From Candidatus Omnitrophota bacterium (lineage in GTDB: Bacteria; Omnitrophota; Omnitrophia; Omnitrophales; JACROU01): a stretch of 12,422 nucleotides of DNA. Of the stretch, positions 1 through 6,182 are shown one piece after another. The notes below the pieces were generated by a model. The model saw only the letters and a list, made by a program, of their open reading frames with translations. It ran no database searches and was not told where the DNA came from. Position numbers and translations under genes: made by a program. Location: NCBI GenBank assembly GCA_016206875.1, contig JACQQR010000164.1:1-12422 (forward strand). Reading direction: 5' to 3'. Every line of letters begins with the position of its first letter. Position 1 is the first letter of the stretch.

Positions 1-28
1 CATAAATACTTATTTTCGGAGACAAGTC

Positions 29-808
29 ATGAAGTTTGTGAAAAATACTTTTTCGCTTCTCATTCTTAATATTTTTCTTCTTTTTAATTTTGTGATTCCT
101 GTTGCTCCCGGCCAAGCCGCGGCCAATACCGCTTTCGCCGGTTTGCCTTTCTATCTGGAAATTGAAGAAGAAAATATAGATAGTTTTCCCGTCTCCGGCC
201 ACACCGAAGGCGCAGAAACGTTGGAAGAGCCGTTTTGGATTGAGGCCGGGCGCATTTTTTTCCACCCCGAATTAGCCCAGGCCGTTGCCCAAGGCAAAGA
301 AAAGCAAAATTTCAATCTGCTGATCGCCCCTCAACCATTCGAAGAGAAGAACATTAAATTGCTCGTCAAGCACGACATTCATTTTGAAGGAAATGGGCGC
401 AATATGGAGATCACCCATTACTATATCTTTGATACTTGGCCGGCCGTAATCCCGTTTGAACCCATGAATGTCGGACGTGCGCAGGTCAATATTGATCTGG
501 AAGAAAATGAAGGCAAACTGTTGAATATCCGTTTGACCGAAGAAAACCTAAGCATCAGTTTCGACGAAATGACGGGAAAACTCCGCTGCACATACGGTTC
601 TATCGAGTCGGACCTTCCGAAGGACAGGGCATGGCAAATCAGCGAGAAAAGCCAGAAAATTTCCATAAGCCGCCAGTTTACAACCCGTCATAATCTAAAA
701 AATCCGGTAGAAGGGGCAGTGCCGGAAACCACGCGGCACGAGTTCGGCGAAGTTGAATTTAAAACCAAACTTACGCTCAAAAATCTCGGCTCTTTCCTTC
801 CGGCTTAA
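29..808 (+). CDS. Secreted protein of unknown function (259 aa)
   Basis: I do not recognise the family. The first ~30 residues look like a Sec signal peptide: basic start (MKFVKN), a hydrophobic core at about residues 8-25 (LLILNIFLLFNFVIPV) and a likely signal peptidase I site after GQA at about residue 30. The mature part (~229 aa) has no further membrane segment. It is rich in acidic residues and alternating strand-like patterns, suggesting a soluble beta-rich periplasmic or surface domain; the only cysteine I see in the mature part is near residue 190. The ATG at 29 is supported by GGAGA at 18-22, six bases upstream. The gene ends in TAA at 806-808 and is followed by a GC stem-loop. No neighbour suggests a role, and nothing ties it to the flavoprotein gene 83 bp downstream. 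Coding status is firm; function is unknown. Confidence 0.8.
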   Translation: MKFVKNTFSLLILNIFLLFNFVIPVAPGQAAANTAFAGLPFYLEIEEENIDSFPVSGHTEGAETLEEPFWIEAGRIFFHPELAQAVAQGKEKQNFNLLIAPQPFEEKNIKLLVKHDIHFEGNGRNMEITHYYIFDTWPAVIPFEPMNVGRAQVNIDLEENEGKLLNIRLTEENLSISFDEMTGKLRCTYGSIESDLPKDRAWQISEKSQKISISRQFTTRHNLKNPVEGAVPETTRHEFGEVEFKTKLTLKNLGSFLPA

Positions 809-837
809 TTACCGCTTATAGTGTCTGTGCTACCCAA

Positions 838-862
838 GCCCCCGACTGAAATGCCCGGGGGT
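838..862 (+). terminator. GC-rich stem-loop after the secreted-protein gene
   Basis: CCCCCG at 839-844 pairs with CGGGGG at 856-861 around an 11-nt loop, with a possible extra G-U pair outside. It lies 30 bp after the stop codon of the upstream gene. The following bases contain only short T runs (878-881, 884-888), so it is at best a weak intrinsic terminator. It could equally be a leader hairpin of the flavoprotein gene. Confidence 0.3.
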
Positions 863-891
863 ACACTCTGGCTGATATTTTACTTTTTGGG

Positions 892-2259
892 ATGACAAAA
901 AATATGTCCCAATCTTTTTTGCTCACAATTATTGGCGCCGGTCCGGGCGGTGTTTCTGCCGCTCTGGAGGCCTCCCGGCTTGGACTGCGCACTGCGCTCG
1001 TAGAACAAAGCCGGCTGGGCGGAACTTGTCTCTGGGAAGGCTGCATTCCGTCCAAAACATTTCTGCATGCAGCTTCCGTCCTGAACGAGCTAGGCACCGC
1101 AAAAAGCTTTGGCATTGAAACAGGAAACGCATCGCTCAACCCGGCTTTACTCCTTCAAAAAAAGAAAGCGGTAATGGCCGCCCTCGAAAAGGGCGTTCGG
1201 GCTTCGCTTGAGAAAGCCAAAGTAACCGTGATTTCGGGCTCCGCGCGTTTTACGGGGCCAAACCGGATTTCTGTCGGCGAAGAAAGCATTCAGTCGCAAT
1301 ATGTTATTCTCGCCACCGGCTCAAAACCCCGAGCGCTTCCTCAATTTCCGTTCGACGGAAAACAAATCATCTCTTCCACCGAGGGCTTAGAGACCCAAGA
1401 AATTCCGCGCTCTCTTTTGATTATTGGGGGCGGCGTAATCGGGGTTGAGTTCGCCTCGATGTATTCTTCATTCGGCACAAAAGTAATTTTGGTGGAACTG
1501 CTCGATAGGCTCATCGCCACGGAAGACGCGGAAATTTCAAAGCGCTTGGAAATTTCGCTGAAGAAAAAAGGCGTGGAAATTTATCTGAATGATTCTATTT
1601 CTGAAAAAAAATGGGTAGGTGATGCTTTCCAAGTACAACTCAAGTCGGGGGCGAACCTCGCTGTATCCAAAATTCTTGTGGCGGTAGGAAGAAGCCGGAA
1701 CACAGAAAATCTGAATTTGGAAGCGGCCGGTGTGCGGCTTACGAAAAGCAGCGCTGTGGAAGTTGATGAATATTTGGAGACTTCTGAGAAGGGGATTTTT
1801 GCCGTTGGAGATATCATTGAGGGCCCGCAGTTGGCTCACGCGGCTTCTTACGAAGGAATGATTGCCGCCCGTAATGTGAAAGACAAGAGGTGTACAATCA
1901 ATTTATCGCTTGTTCCCAGCGCCATTTATACGCACCCTGAAGTGGCTTCGGTGGGTCAAACCCTTGAGCAGGCCCGGCAAAATGGAATCAGTGAGGCGCT
2001 GGAAATTAAAATGTTGTTTGGGGCAGTAGGTCGCAGCCACACCGAAGGAGTCCCCGAAGGAATCGCAAAGTTGGTGTACGAAAAAACCTCAGGGAGAATT
2101 TTAGGGGCGCATTTGTTTGGGCCTCATGTCACCGAGCTGATCTCCGAAATGACGCTTGCCATCCATTCTAGGCTTACGCTGCGTGATTTGGCGCAAATCA
2201 TTCACCCGCACCCAACGCTTGCCGAAATATTTCAAGAGCTTGCGCGAACCACCGTTTAG
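892..2259 (+). CDS. lpdA: Dihydrolipoyl dehydrogenase (E3) family flavoprotein
   Basis: Class I pyridine-nucleotide disulfide oxidoreductase. The family oxidises dihydrolipoyl groups of 2-oxoacid dehydrogenase or glycine-cleavage complexes, passing electrons through a disulfide and FAD to NAD+. Visible features: FAD-binding GAGPGG at 15-20; redox disulfide C46/C51 in GGTCLWEGCIPSK; ATGS at 141-144; NAD-binding GGGVIGVE at 179-186; second FAD motif FAVGDI at 303-308; dimerisation-domain segment IYTHPEVASVG; and the C-terminal HPHPTLAE, giving active-site H440 with E445. At 455 aa it is full length. Start choice is uncertain: ATG at 892 and ATG at 904 are in frame and neither has a good Shine-Dalgarno. 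The glycine loop begins close to the N-terminus, so either works. No E1, E2 or lipoyl-protein gene is nearby, so the partner complex is unknown. The NVG or NxG usually seen between the two cysteines is WEG here. A related disulfide reductase cannot be fully excluded. Confidence 0.9.
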   Translation: MTKNMSQSFLLTIIGAGPGGVSAALEASRLGLRTALVEQSRLGGTCLWEGCIPSKTFLHAASVLNELGTAKSFGIETGNASLNPALLLQKKKAVMAALEKGVRASLEKAKVTVISGSARFTGPNRISVGEESIQSQYVILATGSKPRALPQFPFDGKQIISSTEGLETQEIPRSLLIIGGGVIGVEFASMYSSFGTKVILVELLDRLIATEDAEISKRLEISLKKKGVEIYLNDSISEKKWVGDAFQVQLKSGANLAVSKILVAVGRSRNTENLNLEAAGVRLTKSSAVEVDEYLETSEKGIFAVGDIIEGPQLAHAASYEGMIAARNVKDKRCTINLSLVPSAIYTHPEVASVGQTLEQARQNGISEALEIKMLFGAVGRSHTEGVPEGIAKLVYEKTSGRILGAHLFGPHVTELISEMTLAIHSRLTLRDLAQIIHPHPTLAEIFQELARTTV

Positions 2260-2262
2260 GGT

Positions 2263-2499
2263 GGGTGCATACCAAAAGAGGCAGTGAAAATTGGCATTAT
2301 TACATACGCGGCCCCTCTCCCTTTTAAAGGGAGAGGGGGAGGGGTGAGGGTTTGGCGCTACCACTCACCCTCACCCTGCCTGCCGGCAGGCAGGCCTTGA
2401 TCCCTGCCTGTCCGGCAGGCAGGCCTCTCCCTCTCGCGAGGGAGAGGGGCCGCATTTAAAAGTGACCTCAATTTTCACTGCCTAAAGTGATATGCACCC
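2263..2499. repeat. 237-bp nested palindromic element (MITE- or REP-like)
   Basis: This fills most of the 317-bp gap between the flavoprotein and HAD genes; I see no gene in it. The outer arms are an imperfect inverted repeat: GGGTGCATA at 2263-2271 matches TATGCACCC at 2491-2499. Within both arms AGGCAGTGAAAATTG and GCGGCCCCTCTCCC recur in the same order when the right arm is reverse complemented. Inside are smaller palindromes: 2312-2338 (CCCCTCTCCCTTT mirrored), GGGTGAGGG at 2342-2350 with CCCTCACCC at 2368-2376, a perfect 20-mer at 2375-2394, a near copy of it at 2403-2423, and a stem 2424-2432/2439-2447. It starts 3 bp after the lpdA stop codon. As RNA it would fold strongly and probably acts as the 3' end structure of that transcript. 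It encodes no transposase. Confidence 0.8.
2375..2423. repeat. Pair of CCTGCCTG/CAGGCAGG palindromes
   Basis: The perfect palindrome CCTGCCTGCCGGCAGGCAGG occupies 2375-2394. A second copy with one extra T in the centre (CCTGCCTGTCCGGCAGGCAGG apart from that T) occupies 2403-2423, eight bases further on. They form the apex of the larger palindromic element. Palindromes of this sequence class are, from memory, frequent in genomes of uncultivated bacteria, but copy number cannot be judged here. Confidence 0.75.
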
Positions 2500-2514
2500 T
2501 TTAGGGTTTTTGCA

Positions 2515-2543
2515 TTGAAAGCCTGGAGTGTATTTGCTACCAT
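2515..2543 (+). promoter_or_regulatory. Candidate sigma-70-type promoter for the HAD-aminotransferase-ligase operon
   Basis: TTGAAA at 2515-2520 (5 of 6 to the -35 consensus) and TACCAT at 2538-2543 (4 of 6 to the -10) are separated by 17 bp, just downstream of the palindromic element and 34 bp before the TTG start at 2577. This fits a short leader of about 25 nt carrying the AGGAG ribosome-binding site at 2562-2566. Consensus matching only. Confidence 0.4.
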
Positions 2544-2576
2544 GAGGCGCCTTTTACCTATAGGAGTTCCTCTTCC

Positions 2577-3257
2577 TTGATTCTATTTACCGACTTTGAT
2601 GGTACGATTACCCAACAAGACGTGCTGGACGAGGTCCTCACGCGCTTTGCCTCTTCCGAGTGGCTTGAAATTGAAAAGCAATGGGTGTCCGGAGCCATAG
2701 GCTCTTTGGACTGCCTGCGGGCGCAAATGGCTCTCGTCCAGGCTAGAACCTCTGATATAGAAACTCTCCTGGACAGCATAGAAATTGACCCCACCTTTGA
2801 ATCCTTTTTAACCTTTTGTTTTACGCGGGAAATTCCGCTTCGAATTGTCTCCGACAATTTTCAATGGTTTATCCGTCATATTCTGAACAAAAATTTCCCT
2901 GATTATGCCGCCATCTTGAAAACGGTTCCCATTTTCGCCAATGAAGTAAAAATGATGGGCACGCGTCTGGAGTTCGGTTTTCCCTATTCCGGCGGCGCCT
3001 GTACGCACGGATGCGCTACGTGTAAAGCGGAAATCATCCGCAAAGCGCGCGAGACAGAAAACGATGAAGTCATCTTTATCGGCGATGGCATGTCCGACCG
3101 GTTTGGCGCCCGCCAAGCCGATTTAGTGTTCGCCAAAAGCCATTTATTGGAATATTGTCACCGGGAAGGAATCGAAGTGATTCCGTTTGAACAATTCTCA
3201 AAAATTCAACGCTGGGTGGAAACTAAAAAACAAGCGCCCACAAAACAAAAAATATGA
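2577..3257 (+). CDS. MtnX-like HAD-IB family phosphatase
   Basis: HAD-superfamily phosphohydrolase, 226 aa, soluble and cytoplasmic. It uses an aspartyl-phosphate intermediate. Motif I is DFDGT at 6-10 (nucleophile D6, acid/base D8), motif II is VSDN at 91-94 (S92), motif III is K150, and motif IV is GDGMSD at 169-174 (D170, D174 for Mg2+). The GDGxSDxxxAxxADLVFA pattern and the cysteines just before the motif III lysine resemble the MtnX / phosphoserine-phosphatase-like branch. A Cys/His cluster (C142, H144, C146, C149) precedes K150 and might bind metal. The start is a TTG: AGGAG at 2562-2566 is ten bases upstream and motif I must lie near the N-terminus. The last four bases overlap the aminotransferase gene (ATGA), implying translational coupling. 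No other methionine-salvage gene is present, so the substrate is probably a phosphorylated intermediate of the adjacent pathway; this is inference. Confidence 0.85.
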   Translation: MILFTDFDGTITQQDVLDEVLTRFASSEWLEIEKQWVSGAIGSLDCLRAQMALVQARTSDIETLLDSIEIDPTFESFLTFCFTREIPLRIVSDNFQWFIRHILNKNFPDYAAILKTVPIFANEVKMMGTRLEFGFPYSGGACTHGCATCKAEIIRKARETENDEVIFIGDGMSDRFGARQADLVFAKSHLLEYCHREGIEVIPFEQFSKIQRWVETKKQAPTKQKI

Positions 3258-4705
3258 AAACGCGAACAAAAAAAACTCCTTCAAAGCCGAAGTCAAATTC
3301 AAAAATTTCATCGATTTCATTGAACGGCAAACAAAAGCTGAATGCCGAAGAACTTTTGCGGCTGGAAAAAGAATATTGTTCTTGGGGCGACACGGTGCAT
3401 TACGCCGAAGAGCCCAAAATTTTTGAGCGCTCGGAAGGAAGCTATTTGTACGATATCGAAGGCAAGCCCTACTTTGATTTGCAGATGTGGTATTCGGCGG
3501 CGAATTTCGGCTACAACAACAAACGTTTGGCGGCAGCCTTAAAGCGGCAGATAGATACGCTGCCCCAACTGGCCTGCCAATACCTGCACCGGGAAAAAAT
3601 TGAGCTGGCCGCCCGCATCGGAAAAGCCAACGAAGAGCGGTTTTGCGAAAAAGGGCGCGTTCATTTCAACGTAGGCGGGGCGCAGGCGGTTGAAGATTCT
3701 CTGAAGTTGGTGCGCAACACCACGAAAAAAAGCCTGATGTTTGCTTTTATGGGCGGCTACCATGGCCGCACGTTAGGGGCCACCTCCATTACTTCCAGTT
3801 ATCGCTATCGCCGCAGATTCGGGCATTTTTCCGAGCGCGCGCAGTTTGTTCCTTATCCTTATTGTTTCCGCTGCCCGTACGGCAAGAAGCCGGACGATTG
3901 CGGCTTGCACTGCGTCAAACAATTCGAAAAACAATTTGAGACAGAATATAACGGCGTGTGGGATCCGAAAGCCGGCGAAAGCGAATTCGCCGCTTTTTAT
4001 GTGGAGTCGGTGCAGGGAACAGGCGGGTATGTGGTGCCGCCTAAAAATTATTTTGTGGAACTAAAAAAAGTGCTGGATCGCTACAAAATTTTCTTGGTGG
4101 ATGATGAAATTCAAATGGGTTTTTACCGCACAGGCAAAATGTGGGGCATTGAAAACTTTGATGTGACCCCGGACATCATGGTATTCGGCAAGGCCATGAC
4201 CAACGGCTTAAATCCGCTCTCCGGTATTTGGGCTAAAGAGCATCTGATTAATCCGAAGGTGTGGCCGGCCGGCTCCACGCATTCTACTTTTTCTTCCAAT
4301 TCACTCGGCACCGCCGTCGCACTCGAGGTGATGAACATGATTGAGGAAGAAGATTTCGAAACGAAAATCCAACAAAAGGGAAGATATTTTCTTGCGGCCT
4401 TGAAAGATTTGCAGAAAAAATATAAAGGCGTCATCGGTGATGTGGATGGCTTGGGCCTTGCGCTGCGCATCGAAGTGTGCAAGCCGGACGGTTATACGCC
4501 CGACCGGGAGCTGGTGGACCGCATGTTCCAGCTGGGCATGGAAGGCAATTTGACGGCGGGCAAGAAGAAATATGGAATGATTTTGGATGTGGGGGGATAT
4601 TACAAAAATGTTTTCACCCTGGCTCCCAGCTTTGATATCACAAAACAAGAGATCGGCTTTGCCCTGGATCTTTTAGATCAATTGTTCCGCAAAGCGATCG
4701 GATAA
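3254..4705 (+). CDS. Class-III PLP-dependent aminotransferase
   Basis: Fold-type I, class-III (omega) aminotransferase, 483 aa. It should transfer an amino group, often from a terminal amine, to an aldehyde or keto acid. Visible residues: GGYHGRT at 167-173 (aromatic and His stacking on PLP), DDEIQMGFYRTGK with D284 contacting the pyridine nitrogen, Schiff-base lysine K313 in FGKAMTNGLNPLSG, and T345 in STFSSNSLG contacting the cofactor phosphate. A four-cysteine stretch (C204, C207, C216, C220; CX2C-X8-CX3C) sits between the PLP motifs. The N-terminus carries a Lys/Ser-rich tail of ~28 residues before homology begins. ATG 3254 overlaps the HAD stop by 4 bp, and translation is probably coupled since no Shine-Dalgarno is seen. 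The adenylate-forming gene follows after 3 bp. Within a phosphonate pathway it could aminate phosphonoacetaldehyde or phosphonopyruvate, but class-III enzymes are too varied to fix the substrate. Confidence 0.9.
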   Translation: MKTRTKKTPSKPKSNSKISSISLNGKQKLNAEELLRLEKEYCSWGDTVHYAEEPKIFERSEGSYLYDIEGKPYFDLQMWYSAANFGYNNKRLAAALKRQIDTLPQLACQYLHREKIELAARIGKANEERFCEKGRVHFNVGGAQAVEDSLKLVRNTTKKSLMFAFMGGYHGRTLGATSITSSYRYRRRFGHFSERAQFVPYPYCFRCPYGKKPDDCGLHCVKQFEKQFETEYNGVWDPKAGESEFAAFYVESVQGTGGYVVPPKNYFVELKKVLDRYKIFLVDDEIQMGFYRTGKMWGIENFDVTPDIMVFGKAMTNGLNPLSGIWAKEHLINPKVWPAGSTHSTFSSNSLGTAVALEVMNMIEEEDFETKIQQKGRYFLAALKDLQKKYKGVIGDVDGLGLALRIEVCKPDGYTPDRELVDRMFQLGMEGNLTAGKKKYGMILDVGGYYKNVFTLAPSFDITKQEIGFALDLLDQLFRKAIG

Positions 4706-4708
4706 TTT

Positions 4709-6076
4709 ATGGAAAATATGACTTCCCGTTTTTTGGAGTTCGCTTTTTTTGGAAACTCTCCGGCCTGGACCTATAAAATTCTCGATCTGATTTCCGAAGA
4801 AAAATTATTGCCGCTGGCGCAGCGCACGTTTTTCAGAATCACCCTGCGGCATGCCTACCGGCACTCCAAATTTTATCGCCGCCTATTCGACAGCCACGGA
4901 ATCGATATCCGCAAAATTAAAAAGCCGCAGGATTTGGGAGCTATTTTTACGGAAAGCGATGATTTGAGAAAAAATTCCAGCGACGATTTCGTCTGCGAAA
5001 AGCCCATCACCGCCTACCAAACTACCGGCACCACATCGCCGCTGCCGAAGCGCGTTTTTTTCTCGGCCTCCGAAGTCCGCAAGTACGGCAAAGTAGGGGG
5101 CACAGGGCTTTGGAAAATGGGCATACGGCCCGAGGATAAAGTGGCCAGCGCGTTCGATTATTCATTCTGGATTTCCGGGCCTACGCTCAAAGCTTCGCTG
5201 GACTGGATGCAGGCCTTCCATGTGGAGGCCGGTAAAATCGATCCCAAAGATTTTTATGATCAAATTCAGCCTTATCAATGCAACATTTTTGTGGGCGACC
5301 CTTCGTGGCTTTTGCGCCTTTCCGAAGTAGCGGAGAAACGGGGAAGCTGGCCGGTGAAAATGATTTTGGCCGGCGGAGAAAATATGACGGAGAAAACACG
5401 CAATTATATCGAGGGAGTTTGGAAAACCGACGTGCTGTTGACCTACGGGCAGACGGAAGGGTTCGGCAGCCTCGGTGTGGAATGCAAGCAAAAAGACGGC
5501 TATCATCTAAACGACTTTATGTTTTATTTCGAAATTATCAATCCCGACTCGGATGGTTACGGAGAAATTGTGTATACAACGTTCAATCGCATGTGCATGC
5601 CGCTCATCCGTTACCGATCGGGGGACGTGGCGCGGCGCATTGAAGGCGTTTGCCCTTGCGGCCTGGGCACCACCAAAATATCGAAACTGCGCGGGCGGGT
5701 GGATGAAATGATTGCCTGCGGCATGGGCAATATCAGCCCTTGGATGTTCGATCAAATTTTCCGTCAAATTCAAATGCCCGTAGAAAGCTATCAGCTGGCC
5801 GTGCTTAAACCGGAAAATAAAGACATTTTAGAATTCCGTCTGGAATTGGCCAGCCCCGAAGAAGGACCGGCGGTGGAGAAAAATATTTTGGCTGTGCTCG
5901 AAAAAGATTTTCCCGATTATTGGAAAAGTTATTTGATGGGGCTTTTTGAAATCACATTCCGCTTTTATGCGCCCGGCGCGCTTCGCACAGGCCGTAAACT
6001 TAAAAAACTGGTTGATGAACGCTCGGAGCTGATAAGAGACGGAGCACCGGAGTACCAGTTACCAGTAGACCGATAA
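4709..6076 (+). CDS. PaaK-like adenylate-forming enzyme (phenylacetate-CoA ligase family)
   Basis: ANL-type ligase of the PaaK branch, 455 aa, which activates a carboxylate as acyl-AMP and usually passes it to CoA or another thiol or amine. Motifs: phosphate loop YQTTGTTS at 103-110, YGQTE at 236-240 (adenine and Mg2+ site), RYRSGD at 291-296 (ribose-binding Asp, D296), CPCG at 305-308, LRGRVDEMI at 317-325 beginning the mobile C-terminal domain, and a C-terminal RTGRKLKK carrying the expected lysine region. The N-terminal ~65 residues are helical and basic, as in PaaK. Start ATG 4709 is three bases after the aminotransferase stop; an in-frame ATG at 4718 is an alternative. The C-terminus (EYQLPVDR) is written by short tandem duplications at 6053-6089, so the last residues are probably not native. 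The substrate is unknown; it may acylate or activate the product of the aminotransferase. It has no carrier protein or CoA-specific partner here. Confidence 0.87.
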   Translation: MENMTSRFLEFAFFGNSPAWTYKILDLISEEKLLPLAQRTFFRITLRHAYRHSKFYRRLFDSHGIDIRKIKKPQDLGAIFTESDDLRKNSSDDFVCEKPITAYQTTGTTSPLPKRVFFSASEVRKYGKVGGTGLWKMGIRPEDKVASAFDYSFWISGPTLKASLDWMQAFHVEAGKIDPKDFYDQIQPYQCNIFVGDPSWLLRLSEVAEKRGSWPVKMILAGGENMTEKTRNYIEGVWKTDVLLTYGQTEGFGSLGVECKQKDGYHLNDFMFYFEIINPDSDGYGEIVYTTFNRMCMPLIRYRSGDVARRIEGVCPCGLGTTKISKLRGRVDEMIACGMGNISPWMFDQIFRQIQMPVESYQLAVLKPENKDILEFRLELASPEEGPAVEKNILAVLEKDFPDYWKSYLMGLFEITFRFYAPGALRTGRKLKKLVDERSELIRDGAPEYQLPVDR

Positions 6077-6089
6077 GTGACCGATAAGT
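6053..6089 (+). repeat. Short tandem duplications across the ligase stop codon
   Basis: TACCAGT occurs twice in tandem (6053-6059, 6060-6066) and is followed by the 11-mer GACCGATAAGT twice in tandem (6068-6078, 6079-6089). The first 11-mer contains the TAA stop of the PaaK-like gene. The duplications run straight into the terminator palindrome. Confidence 0.8.
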
Positions 6090-6120
6090 GACTGTCACTT
6101 TAGTGACTGTCACTTTTTTT
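6086..6120 (+). terminator. Intrinsic terminator after the PaaK-like gene
   Basis: Two copies of AGTGACTGTCACT (6087-6099 and 6102-6114), each nearly self-complementary, pair with one another to form a ~12-bp stem with a central T-T mismatch. A run of T (6114-6120) follows directly. This is a good factor-independent terminator 10 bp after the operon's last stop codon. It suggests that the PEP-mutase gene downstream is transcribed separately or by read-through. Confidence 0.7.
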
Positions 6121-6140
6121 GTGCCGTAAAAAACTTAAAA

Positions 6141-6168
6141 GGGACAGTCCCCTTCAGGGACAGTCCCT
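6141..6168. repeat. Twin GGGACAGTCCC palindromes
   Basis: GGGACAGTCCC at 6141-6151 and AGGGACAGTCCCT at 6156-6168 are direct repeats that are also self-complementary apart from the central base, so the two copies can pair into one hairpin. They lie 15 bp upstream of the PEP-mutase-family gene, in its leader. They may be a dispersed repeat, or may affect expression of that gene. I see no clear promoter or Shine-Dalgarno between 6121 and 6182. Confidence 0.6.
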
Positions 6169-6182
6169 CAATTCCTTATTTT

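Noticed and set aside
892..2259. Mercuric reductase or glutathione reductase instead of dihydrolipoyl dehydrogenase
   Set aside because: No N-terminal metal-binding domain or C-terminal vicinal cysteines for mercuric reductase, and the HPHPTLAE end with this Cys-loop fits the E3 group best.
2312..2447. A small CRISPR-like array of repeated GC-rich words
   Set aside because: The units are palindromes of different length and sequence, nested symmetrically rather than evenly spaced, with no spacers of constant size.
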